Made by a program: the position numbers and the translations under genes
The notes under the pieces: model-generated
What the model was told of the DNA's origin: nothing
Seen by the model: the letters and a program-made list of their open reading frames with translations, nothing else
Databases searched by the model: none
Shown: piece by piece, positions 45,746-57,178 of the stretch
Numbering within the stretch: position 1 is the first letter of the stretch
Layout: the number at the start of each line of letters is the position of its first letter
From: Melieria omissa
Lineage: Eukaryota; Arthropoda; Insecta; Diptera; Ulidiidae
Length of the DNA stretch: 64,000 bases
NCBI GenBank assembly: GCA_963971225.1
Contig: OZ020268.1
Location: 109,956,830-110,020,829, forward strand
Direction of reading: 5' to 3'

Positions 45746-46505
45746 TAGGGGTTTCCAACAAGAGGTGTTATTTTAGTATTTAAAGAAAAATGTCATTTTT
45801 TGAGATAAATGATCGGATGTTTATTTCATAATAAAGAGGAAGGTATGCCGTTAATAATGAAAAACAACATCAGCCAAATGGCCACCACGACCACGCTTAC
45901 AGGACCATATCCTTTTCATGAAATTTTCCATAACCAAATCGCAAAGTGGCTGCCCTATGTCCTCGATAGCCTCACGAATTCTACACCTTATACACACCTT
46001 ATCTTTCACGTGGCCCCAAAGGAAGAAGTCACAAGGTGTTAAATCACAAGATCTCGGTGGCCACCTCTTCCAGAGATAACACGGTCCGGAAACTTTTCCC
46101 GTTAAAGAGCAATGGTTTGGTTCACCGTAACTGTTGATCCAACCTCATTTTCGAAAAATTAAGGTCCAATGACCCCGCCGGACCATAAACCGCACCAAAC
46201 AGTCACACGTTGAGGATGGAGAGGCTTCTCAACAATAACTCTTGCGTTTTCCGAGCTCGAATTTTTCCACCAATTTCTGTATTGCGGTCCGACAAGGTGC
46301 TTCACGACGACCCAAAAATGCTTTAGTTTTGCGAACTGTGACTGCAAGATTTTCACAATTTTTGTAGTGAATTTTAATAATTTCAATGCGTTCTTGAAGC
46401 ATGTATTGTTCCATTTTTAGTAATGGCGTAGTTTCTACTTGTCAAATATCAAAGAATAAAAGCTTCAAAATGATTCAAAATAACGCCTCTTGTTGGAAAA
46501 CCCTA
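45746..46505 (-). mobile_element. mariner-family element, internally deleted (756 bp)
   Basis: Ends GGGGTTTCCAACAAGAGGTG (45748) and inverse ...CGCCTCTTGTTGGAAAACCC (to 46503), flanked by TA. The minus strand carries the N-terminus (MEQYMLQERIEIIKIHY, about 46414-46230), then fragments of the middle (VTVWCGLWSGGVIGP), then RSCDLTPCDFFLWGHVK near 46060-46010 with the third catalytic D and the C-terminus to about 45815. Frames shift and the middle is lost. It resembles the rosa-type mariner lineage (inference). Confidence 0.85.
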
Positions 46506-47594
46506 TATATATGCAATCAATTTGAATGATCATTGCGATCAATAATCCATCACACAACCACATGTTTGCGTGATTTTAGTTGTAGCACATTATTTCGTGG
46601 ACAAGGCAACCCGCATGCCCGAATGTAGGGTGCAGAGCATAATGACAGTAAACGTCATAAAATGCGTCTCAATCGTAAAAAATCACAAACTGCCTTACAT
46701 GCCTTCGCTTTACGAGCGACTCCACATACACACAGCTCGTATTCCACTCCGGAAAGTAATTCCAGTGCTTCGTCGCTTCACTTTAACCTCGCTTGTACTA
46801 CGTCTGTACTGCACTCTTTACTTTGGGCTTGTAAAAAATCGGATTGATGGCAATTTAATGCAAAACTGTCATCATCACTGTGAAACGATTCCCTCATTCA
46901 TGGACGGTTTGTTTATAGAGCAGTTGCAGTCTCGGCATTCGCTCACGAGCGCGCCGCCTCCGTCGAACGCATCCGCAAAACGGATATAAAAAGTGCGCTT
47001 ATGCATTTGTAAATATTTTGCAAAGTGACCATTAACTTTTATGTGTTGCGTAAATATTTATACGCGATTTATTGGATGGATGGACTTGCGGCTGGTAAAG
47101 TGAGGTCTTGTTGCGAACAAAGAAGATGTTTGTCATTGCGTTGCGTTACTGAGTACGTACTGGAATCTTTTGCGAAGATCATTTACGGTGTAAGGTTTTT
47201 TTTTAATTTGTCAACGACTTCTTATTTTCTAAGTAAAAGATCATGATTTGTTCACTTAATGGTCCAGTCTATGAACAAGTGAAAAAAGATGATATTTTTA
47301 CATTAGAGGTTAAGGTGAGATTCATTCATTGGATTCATTGTGATGTGGAGGTGTACAAAGTGCAAGTTTGTTCTTATAAATAGTTCGAAAAATTTGTAAC
47401 GAAATAGAGGGAAAATACAATACAAACAAGAGTGGATGAAGAAAGAAGTTAAGAAAGTAAAAAGAACTTGTTTCCAACTCATTTAAATACCTACAAAGGA
47501 TATTTAACCCGATTGACGACAACGGCATTCAATTTCAACAACTCCATGTTTGTGCATCTGTCGTGGCAACCATAATTAGGGACTTAAATATTAA
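46506..47594. other. No gene recognised
   Basis: A 139-aa plus-strand frame at 46570-46989 has no recognisable domain and overlaps another frame. The remainder is AT-rich. Confidence 0.35.
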
Positions 47595-48455
47595 AATTTG
47601 TTTTTCGAAAGTAATTGCAATGTAACTATTAAAATGCAATATACATTTTTTTTTTGATTTTAGTTATTATTGGTTACAATTAATTTTTACGTTGCGTAAT
47701 AACTGTCATGAGAAACAAATTTGTTTTTTCGTTCTCGATTACACTGTGTAAGTAAAGGGAATTTCACAGGCTACAATATGGTAGCTAACTTATTGTACCT
47801 TAGTAATGGATTTTTTCGAGAAAAAAAACCGTTAAAATATAAATTTTCTAAAAAAATGTTTTTTTTGCTTAAAATTTTTTATTAGTACATCTTACGTATC
47901 TAATGTTGCACATTAAAAGAAAGGTATGAAAAATACCTTTCGTTTGATACCCATATTGTGTAAATCAGTTGGAGAGTAATTGAGTTTTGTTGATAAAAAT
48001 TTTGAACTTTGACGCCGAGCCTAGGCAAAATTTTTCGTTTGTTAGATGCAGGAGCCAACCCTAGGGTGCGCTATACTGTTTTTATGCCTCTACGAAAGTG
48101 GGGTTTTTGGACATTTTTGTCGAAAACACAGTTTAAATGTATTTTTTTGTATTGGTGTCTTAAGCAAATTTGTTGGTTGTTAAAATATCTACAAACTCGC
48201 CGAAGACAGTAAAGCGATATTCAGAACGATTTAGGACCAATTAGCATTTAAACGTTCGAAGACTTAAGCGACGAACTCGACTAAAATTAGCAAAATTCAT
48301 AGTCTGATTTCTCTTAAACTAGAGCCAATCCAGTCAAACGGCTGGTGGATCTCAACTCAGTATACCTATAGAAAAGTCACTCAGTAGGTCCCTCCATGTT
48401 GGAATTTTCGAGGGTAAATTTCACGCACAGTGTAATTATTTTAGGTCTCTGACCA
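47595..48455. repeat. Foldback-type repeat, copy 2, split by an insertion
   Basis: 47595-47741 and 48433-48455 together match the arm and end of the repeat at 31905-32340; the 691-bp segment in between is extra. Confidence 0.55.
47740..48434. mobile_element. 691-bp insertion with short inverted ends and TA duplication
   Basis: Body 47742-48432: CACTGTGT...GGAATTTCAC at the left and the inverse GTAAATTTCACGCACAGTG at the right, with TA on both sides, exactly filling a gap relative to the other repeat copy. Contains CTTTCGTTTGATACCCATAT near 47938. No transposase recognised. Confidence 0.65.
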
Positions 48456-50609
48456 TAAAGAATCGACTATGTCTTGAGAGCTGATTGCACTTACTCATCG
48501 CAGTAAATATTATTCGGAATACGCCGTAGACAGCAGGAGCGATGCAAACTATCTATGTACATCAGCGTGAGAAACACATAAGAAAAAAGATATTCACATA
48601 AATATCCACATTTAAGTTGTAACAGATTCTTACACGGTTTCTCCTTAAAAATAAATATTTAAAAAATGTTTAAATATTTTATACTACAACTAAAGATATT
48701 AGACCGCATTTCGTGGTAATTTCGGCAAATTCCATGACAGACAGCCATCTAAACCTAACCTATCCTAACCGAACTTAACATTTCGTATATCATCTTTTTT
48801 ATTTGCAAGGTTGTGTCTAAATAATATTGAAGTAACTGTTGTCTGCGTATTAGTGAAGTGACTGTTGTGTTTGTCGAATGTCAATATGACTATAACCCTG
48901 ATTTATTGTAATGTATTTTAACTACAACTATTTTATATACGCAACTCTTAATTAATGATTCAATTAGCATCAGTTTGAGACCTGTTTGCACTGTTACTCT
49001 TGTTTCATACCTTCAATTCAACTTTAAGTTGGAACCGAAAGATATTCGCATAAATTTTTACTACTTATTTACGCCACTAAAATACATTTCACAATGTCGC
49101 ATAAAAATATAAATAAAAATAAAAGCACAAATGCTCAGCTCTGCTGGCTCGTCTCCCACCGTATCGGCCACCGATGTACGCAACCATATTCACTCCACCA
49201 TCACACCCTCTATCGTCCCGGCCATTTGTTCTGCACACCGTTTTATTTTTGTGAAATTTTATCACGTTTTTTATGTTGTGACCACGTGACGCCACGTTAC
49301 TCTTGTTCTCTCGCTTGGATTCTATTCTCTAAAATGTCTCCCTCCTCCGGCACAGGCCAAGTGCCAAGTTTTTCTTCAGCTACTTCGCTGTTATGTCCCC
49401 TCCTAACTTTTGCTATACCCCAGAAACATAAGGACGCCGCACCTGCTGACAGCAGTTCAGCAGGGGCTGATATAAGGCGATCACAGCGTGGGGATTGGCG
49501 CGTTGTGCGGCCAGAAAGAATAAAATTCGTAAGTAAGAAGGCACGTAAACGAAAAAGTACATTGGAATCCTGCAGCCGAAGTGTCAATATAATCTGGATT
49601 TTCACTTTTTCGTTTCTTCGTGCGGATACTGGGTGCTTTGGCTGAAATTTCATGTTGTGCAAAGTTAGTCAATCTAATCTTTTACAAAATAAGAAATCAT
49701 GAAACTCGCAATCGGATTTGATAGACCACATGCAAATATTGAACATTCATATGGGGGCGCCGTGTCGTGCGGTTCGTTGCATCGTACCCTGTATCCCAGT
49801 GCTTGCAGACAAGCATAAAAGTGAACAAATATATAGGTATGTAGCCTTGAAGTGACGTACAGGAATTCATTTGTGGGCGGGGTCGGAGGGTTCTATACGC
49901 AAACCAATAATATTTGAAATCATATTTGCCACCCAAAATGTTTGATACTAACATAAGGTCTGTTTGGCAGAGAATAATTTGTACGAATTTGTACAAATTT
50001 GTACAAATTTTTACTGGATCCTGTTTGTTGACGCCAAATCTCCAGTAACGAGAAAGAAACTGAGAGCGTAAAGTGGCAGTTCATTTCGTGAGAACTTGCA
50101 AGTGTTTACTGGAGAAATTTTGTCCAGTAAATTTTTGCCAGTAAGAAGAAGAACAAGAACTGAACAGAACATATGACTGGCTGCCATATGAAACATAAAT
50201 TTTGAAAACATTTAGAGGCAAAAGGAAACAGCAAATAAATTGTGCGTTCGCAAGTCTGCTGACCCACAACCGTCTTGCTTAGCTTTACCCGCTGAAGTTG
50301 AAAGGGAAGAATTGTAGATTTAGCGCAACGAACTATTTGAATTTTGCATTAAATGTCTGATTTAACTTAATTTTCCCTACCACTGCAAACCTCAAATGAA
50401 ACTTTTAGATCAGCTGTTTCGTTCTTTACACCCTTTTTACTGTGTATTGTGAGTGGGCCAAGTCCCAGTGGTGTAACCAAGAGTTAAAACTTGCAAATTC
50501 TTACAAATTGCTGTTTGTTTACTTTTTTGGATAGTTTGAATTTAGGGAGCGTACACTGGCTTACTCTCCTGATATTTTTTACTGGAAATCTGGCCAAATA
50601 GACCTATAT
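48456..50609. other. No gene recognised
   Basis: 49080-49660 contains frames on both strands (183 aa plus, 121 aa minus) with no domain. A TTTGTACAAA run lies at 49979-50010. Confidence 0.35.
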
Positions 50610-51092
50610 ATTTGGTTTTGTGAAAAGCCTGAACAAGAAAGCAGGGAATTTCCTCCAGGATCTGAGAAGGAAAGACCTCCGACGAATGGTCGGGTTAATC
50701 ACGGGACACAATCCATGGGGGCGACATATGGCCAACATGGGCATCATCGAAGATCCCACTTGCGTGTCTTGCCTGGAGGAGGTAGATAATACAGAGCACT
50801 TTCTCTGTACATGTCCGGCTTTCTCTAGAACGAGATTGCCCACGCTGTGTCGCCCCTGTGTGATCTCCTCAGATTCATTAATGAGTCCGGGAAATATGCA
50901 CAGGAGAATCCATAACTCCCTCTCCCCTTCCACCCACCTTCTCTTTTTCTTTTCCCATTCCCATTTCCTCTATCAACCTTTTTCCTGAGCCTTAAGTACA
51001 ATGGACTATAGAGCCTCAGTGCTTGGGGTAATGACCTCCCTTAGGTTATTTCCTCGGCTCCCCTTCACATCCATCCATCCATCCATCCATCC
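50610..51092 (+). mobile_element. 3' end of a non-LTR retrotransposon with ATCC-repeat tail
   Basis: The plus strand reads LRRMVGLITGHNPWGRHM and PTCVSCLEEVDNTEHFLCTC, the C-terminal Cys/His tail common after the RNase H region of non-LTR elements. A stop and short 3' UTR follow, then ATCC units (51066-51090). Heavily 5'-truncated; clade unassigned. Confidence 0.8.
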
Positions 51093-53085
51093 AACATATA
51101 TTTGAGGGGTTTTACCCCCAATCTAAGCCCTTGCGTGCGCCACTATAACCTTGGATGACAAAACTACTGCGAACGCCGAAAATGGCTGAAAAAAATCTCG
51201 AAGCTCCCACACTGTGTGCGTCCTGCTGGCTTCTTCAGTCGCGAGCTGCATCGGTAGTGGCAGTGGCGGTGGCGCTGACAGTAGACCCAATGCGCTACAC
51301 CAATACGCCAATATGTTCTACTCATTAAGCACGGCAAGATGTTACACGAGCAAGTGAACTAAAAATACAACAACAACAACAGCAACGATAGCAGCAGTGC
51401 TAACAACAATGTAACATTACAATCTTCAACAACTAAACAGCACAAAAACGCCAACTGTAACAACAGCAATAGATATAGCAACAACAACAATAAGAACGGC
51501 AAAACAACATCGACTGCAAGATGTCAAATTGCAGACTTTCGAACGGGTGGACGCGCCAGTGGGCAAAGTGAAGACAAGGACACCACGAGGGGTTGGCGGT
51601 TGCCGCCGTCTCTGCCCTCTCGATGCGATTGCATTCAGCCGAAAGCAACAAGCATTAGAAAGGTGCGCCAAGAAAAAAATCACGCGCAAGAAACCCCGTT
51701 TCGCTCTGTTGGATGCCCGGCCAATGTGTACGTGCCAAGGAGGCAGGGGTGTATTTATGTACTTGGTCACAGGGTGCTGGCACGTGGGTGTTGTGTTCGG
51801 CGTGTGACATGCTCACATGGACACTGTTACACCGCCAGATGACGCCAACAGTTACGATACCTCGCGGGCGCTTCGCACCTTGACGTGCCCAGAGCGGCGG
51901 AGCTGTCAATAGCGCGGCCGGATAATTTTTCGCCACGGGTTTCTTTGACTGTCCTCGGCTGATGATGGACGGACTGTGTGCAGGCGGCGAGTGTTGCGCA
52001 ACAGTGACACTAGGTGGGGGGGTCGAAACAAAGCAAACGTCTGGTTCGTTGCTCAATTTGGGAAAATTTAGTGCCTCGTTTAGGTTGAGTTGTTCGGGTG
52101 CGACACAACCGACACCAAGTGGTATGGCATAATTTAATAAATAAGCAAGTCGGCTTTGCAGTAATACTGATGTTTTCTATTTTTTAAATACACAATCCAC
52201 AAAAATGAAAAGTAAAACAAAATAGAATCGAATCGAATAGTAACATAATGGTATAAACAGAATCAAATCGTCGGCCGAATTCTACGCAACGTCAAAAGAC
52301 GTTGACGCTACGTCAGTCGTCGTGAAAGTACGCATAGTGAAACAGAATGGTTCCGAAATTCACATCAACTGTTTACAAAATTATTCCTGCAAACACGGCA
52401 AACACACGATGGGTCGAAGAGGCACTCATTCTTCCTAACTTCCTCAATTAGCAGCTCCGTCTTGTCCATTTTCTTAAACATACGAAAGGGAAAGACGATA
52501 TTGATTATGTGACACAATTTTTTTTTTAATTTGAAGCACTTACAATTTTACAAATTCCAAGTAGCACAAATTAGAAAATTTTCACGTTGCGTACAATTCG
52601 TTCGACGATTTGATTCTGTTCATACCATAATGAGTAGAAGTCATGAAAGGTATCTATACATACATAGTGAAATAAATAAAGTGAACCAGATACTGACAAC
52701 TCTCTTGATTCGGCAGGCTTATTTTATGTCACTATGAATAAATTTGTCAAATACTTAACGCTTTTTGTTCAAAAAATATTTTATTTTTTTCCAAGAGGCA
52801 TAACATTTGTAGTATAGTAAAATAAAAATTACTGAAATGCCGAAGGAATCGTGCACGCTATGTAGAACTGCTCATGGGGGCACGATCCCATGTATTCTGT
52901 ACCTTAAATGTGCAGCAAAAAATAAAGTGGGAAAGTATTTGTAATACTGAGTTCGGCACACATGCGTTCGAGAACAGCAAAATCAAACGGGTTAATTCAA
53001 AACGAATTGACGTGAAACAAATTTTCAAAGCAATTGACATTTTTTAAGCATGCCTCTCCCTAGCTGGTTCACTTTATTTATTTCA
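51093..53085. other. No gene recognised; unique DNA
   Basis: 51370-51520 has CAACAA runs. Overlapping frames at 51426-52056 are on both strands without domains. Confidence 0.35.
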
Positions 53086-54807
53086 TTATGCTATACATAT
53101 ATATAAAAATGAAACGTGGTCCGTTCGACTGCTTATCACTCGAGAACGGCTGGACCAACTTGGATACTTCCTTCGGCGGGTTTGTTCGAAATTGTTACGT
53201 GAAGGTTTATAAAAAAAGAAAAGTCGGCAACACGGGGCGTGGCGCCACCAGAATACATTTTTAGACAATAACTTTGGAACCCTAAGTCACACATAAATTA
53301 AATTTAGTTCACACTTACTATTTAATCATGTCCTTCGACCGAGGGAATGGGGTGGGTATTTACCAAGGGGGCGTGGCACCGCAAATACAACTTAAATCTT
53401 TTATATGGGATAGCTTCGGAATTGTAAGTCGCACAGCATTGAAATTTGGTGTACCGTCGTTTCATAGATATGTCATTCTATTGTTAAAATTTGATGGGCG
53501 TTGAACAAGGGGCATGGCAAATTTTTCATGCAGCAGAACTGTAAGTCGTACATCAATGAAACTTGGTATGAACCTACCAGTTAATCATATCTTTCGGCAG
53601 AGGGAATTGGGCGGGTATTTAACAAGGGGGTGTGGCATCAGCCATACAACTGAAATCTTTTAAATGGAATAGCTTCGGAGTTTTAAGCCGCACAGCATTG
53701 AAATTTAGTGTATCGACGTTTCATAGATGTATCATTCTACTGATGAGATTTGATCGGCGTTGGTCAAAGGGCGTGGCACATTTTTTATGATCCAACAGTT
53801 ATGCAGTACACACTCATATGAGTGAAACTTGGTACGAACTTTCCACTTAGTAGCACAATTCGACTAGAAGAAAGTTGTGAGCATTGGACAAGAGGGCGTG
53901 GTACCGCCTCCATTTTTATATACATAGATTGTTTGCCCTAACTGACTGACTGATTGATTGATGGATTCATCATCGCTCAGCCCAAGCCGCTGAAGCTACA
54001 AACATGAAATTTAAACTGTAGATACATCTTGAAAAATGAACCTCCGCTAAGACGGGATTTTTTGAAAGTCGGGTTGTAAAGGGGTAAACATGTTTTAAGG
54101 TGTTGTATGTGATTTAAGAGACATATTGATTTCGAACTTCCTGAAAATACTCCAAACCAAAAATAATTCGACACGTGTTTTATAATATTTCGAAAATCAA
54201 ATTTAAATTGACCAACAATGGGTTAAGATTTGTTTAAGGGTAGACTCGAAAAAAAACATGACCCGATAGGCCTACTGACTTCAAAAATTGTAAAAATACT
54301 TCGGACGTGGTCAACGACCGGTTAAAAGTTTGTATGACAAACTGTAAAAAAACATGAATTAATGGGGCCACAGACTTCAAACTTTGTGAAAGTACTCTAA
54401 GTGAGAAATAATTTTACACGTGTTTTTCACTTTTTTGAAATCAAAATCTAACGGGGTCAACAATGGGTTAACAGTTTATATAGAGAAACACGATTAATTG
54501 GTCCTTTTGACCTCAAACTTAGACAAAATGCACGTCAATCGGTAAATAATTAATATGTGCTTTTCATGTTTTTGAAAATCGAAATCTACCGTGGTAAACC
54601 AAGGGTTAAGAATTTGTTTAGAGTAAATATGAAAACTCTTGATTTAAAGGGCGTTTTGACTTCACAGTTGTTAGAACCACTTGACATCAAAGATAATAGA
54701 CATATGTTTTTTTTTTTAATCAAAATCTGACGGGGTAACAATGTGTTCAAAATTTTTATCGGGTGAAACAAGAGAGCTTGCGTGCGAAGCCGCGGGGCCC
54801 AGCTAGT
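53086..54807 (+). mobile_element. Helitron-like element copy 3, most complete
   Basis: The left part has ATGAAACGTGGTCCGTTCGA and TCGAGAACGGCTGGACCAAC. Tandem units of about 255-270 bp follow, marked by GGGCGTGGCACCGC at 53370, GTGTGGCATCAGCC at 53629 and GGGCGTGGTACCGCC near 53895. Then comes a segment with repeated ...TGACTTCAAA..TT and AACAATGGGTTAA phrases. It ends GCGAAGCCGCGGGGCCCAG|CTAG at 54806, followed by T. No Rep/helicase is encoded. Confidence 0.6.
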
Positions 54808-56876
54808 ACAAAATAATTTTCAGTCGGTGTGATTAGCTTTTTCTACACTTTTGGGCCGATGCTGGATGCTTTTGCATCCAAGAATATTTTGTACTTATTT
54901 CGGGTGTATCTACGCAAACACATACACCATTCATATATTTATTACATATGAATTTATGCCCACTTGGGCGGCTTCAGCCGCTGCCAGAGCGCTGTCCAAA
55001 ATAAATTCACATTTCGTTTTATATACTCGACGAAATCGTTAGGCGACATGTGTTGCCAACAAAATATGCACCGCATACAGTCCGCCCAACCGTCTAACCA
55101 CCGTTCCGCCTAATTTCGATTTACATGACAATTGCCGAATCCCTGAAACCGCACCCGCCTCCAAGCCTCTCCTCCTCCACCCTCGTCCATTCAAGCACAG
55201 CTGCCGTTACTGCTTGTGGGTGCGACGTTCGTTGGCCATTTTTATGTGCCCAGTTCAGTGGTCAATTTGTTGGTGTTCCATACGAAGTTGTTCTACGGCA
55301 GTTGTAGAATTTGCGATTATTACTGTTATTGTTGTTGTGCTGTTGTTATAGAAATTTCACAAGCAAACGCACTGAGGCCAACACCACAGAAAACGAGTAG
55401 CGCCAATTCCAATGGACAAACTTAGAAAAAAAACAACAAAAAAAGTATTGTTGGCTTTGGACAACAACAACAAAATACACAAACGCTAACAATGCTTTTA
55501 TTTGCGGACGTTGCTTGCGTGGCCACACATGGATGAGTTTGTGTGTGTTTATGGTTACAAAAATATGTCGAAGAAATGAAATTGTCACAAGAAAATGTTA
55601 TTTTATTTTCGCAACAAAAACCAAGTTCAACTTTTTAGCTTATTTCGGTATGTTTTGTGAACTGGCCTTAATAAAGCGCACTGCCCTCCAGTGGTTCGTT
55701 TCAATTTCTTTGTACTTCCTTTTGTTGCTTCTCTTCTCACATTTCCTACCAGAAAAAACCAATCAGACGCGGTGGGACAGTGATTAGTTCAATCGCTCGT
55801 TGTTAGTGACGCGATTGTTGTAACATTTATTAGTGAGCAATTTAATTGTTTACTTTAATAACTTAGTCGCATACATACCTACGCACAAACACACTCAACC
55901 GTACGTACGATTTCGATGGCATGCACGCCCAAAACTATGCAAAATATGCAAGTGCAGAGGTTAAAAAAAACGCAATGCCCAAATGATGAAAATGGCAAAA
56001 ACCAGCAAATTTCCACTAACTATAATCGATAACAAGAACAACCATAAAAACAGGAACAACAACAACAAACACCTAACAAAAAAACTAATTTCGCACGACA
56101 GCAACACAAACTGAAAATTCCGACGCGTGCGAGCGAACGGCAATTTGCATAGAAGCTTTTCTGACTTTGTGCTTCAGCGGCAGCATCACCAACCGCCAAC
56201 AGCCAACAGCGGCCATGCCACATTTTCGAGTCTATTAAAAAATGCATTTTAAATGCTTTCTGCGGTTTTCGCGGCTTAAATTGTAAAATGCAAATAAAAC
56301 AGACAACCAACCGGCCGCATGTGTGCTCCACGTTTTCACACACACACACATGTACACCGATGCGCGTTCGTGCGTGCAGCGGCCACATATTGAACATTTT
56401 TGCTCGAATGCACTTTTTGCTGATTTTAATGTGAAATTACGGCGGCGGTGCAGCGTCTGCACGCCAGCATGCAAATTTATGGCAACAAAAAGCAAAATCG
56501 GTACGCAGCAGCAGTGGCCGCATGCCCTCCGCTCATTCGGGCCGATTCAACAGCAGCAGCAACAATAATGCAAACAATTTCAAGTCCGCAGCCGGCCAAA
56601 AAGGCAGCAAACGCGTTGAGGGTGGCCGCAGAAGCGCTGCAGCACGGAGGCCAGCGCCGCGAACCGGCCGCATGTTGGTGCGTGATGGCCTTGTGGCGCC
56701 TATTTGTGGATTGGCCTTTCGATGGCAACAAGGTGGGCGGGACGAAGCAGGACGATTTTGCCAATGCGCAAAAATATATCGAAAATTATGTTGGTAGTAA
56801 GTAGCGTGGAGTAGCAAAAGCTGCAAAATCCATCCCATACTAATTGCCACACCTACATATGTACAACAAACAATTG
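54808..56876. other. No gene recognised; unique DNA
   Basis: GC-richer patches at 55100-55400 and 56100-56800 give overlapping frames on both strands, without domains. Confidence 0.35.
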
Positions 56877-57178
56877 ATAAACAACAGACATGGGGGTTTT
56901 GCATTAAATTCATAGTGCACTATCCTTTTCACTACCACTAAATAAGTTTTAGTGGTAGTTGAATTTTTTCCACTAATCACTGAATTTAATTTAGTGGCAG
57001 TGGTAAAAAGTACCATTAAAAAAAATTAGTGGAAGAAAATTGCACTACCACTAAATAAAGATCAGTGATTAGTGGAAAAAATTCAGCTACCACTAAAATT
57101 TATTTAGTGGTAGTGGAAAATTTCCAGACCTCTAGTGGTAGTGGATTTTAGTGGAAAACCCCCATGTCTGATAAACAA
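56877..57178. mobile_element. hAT-like MITE with 8-bp target duplication and internal ACCACTAAA motifs
   Basis: Body 56885-57170 (286 bp): CAGACATGGGGGTTTT and inverse AAAACCCCCATGTCTG ends. Perfect duplication ATAAACAA at 56877-56884 and 57171-57178. The inside is built from alternating forward and inverse copies of ACTACCACTAAA / TTTAGTGGTAGT. Confidence 0.92.

Noticed and set aside
49094..49645. 183-aa plus-strand ORF and 121-aa minus-strand ORF
   Set aside because: Mutually overlapping, no recognised motif, no splice or start support.
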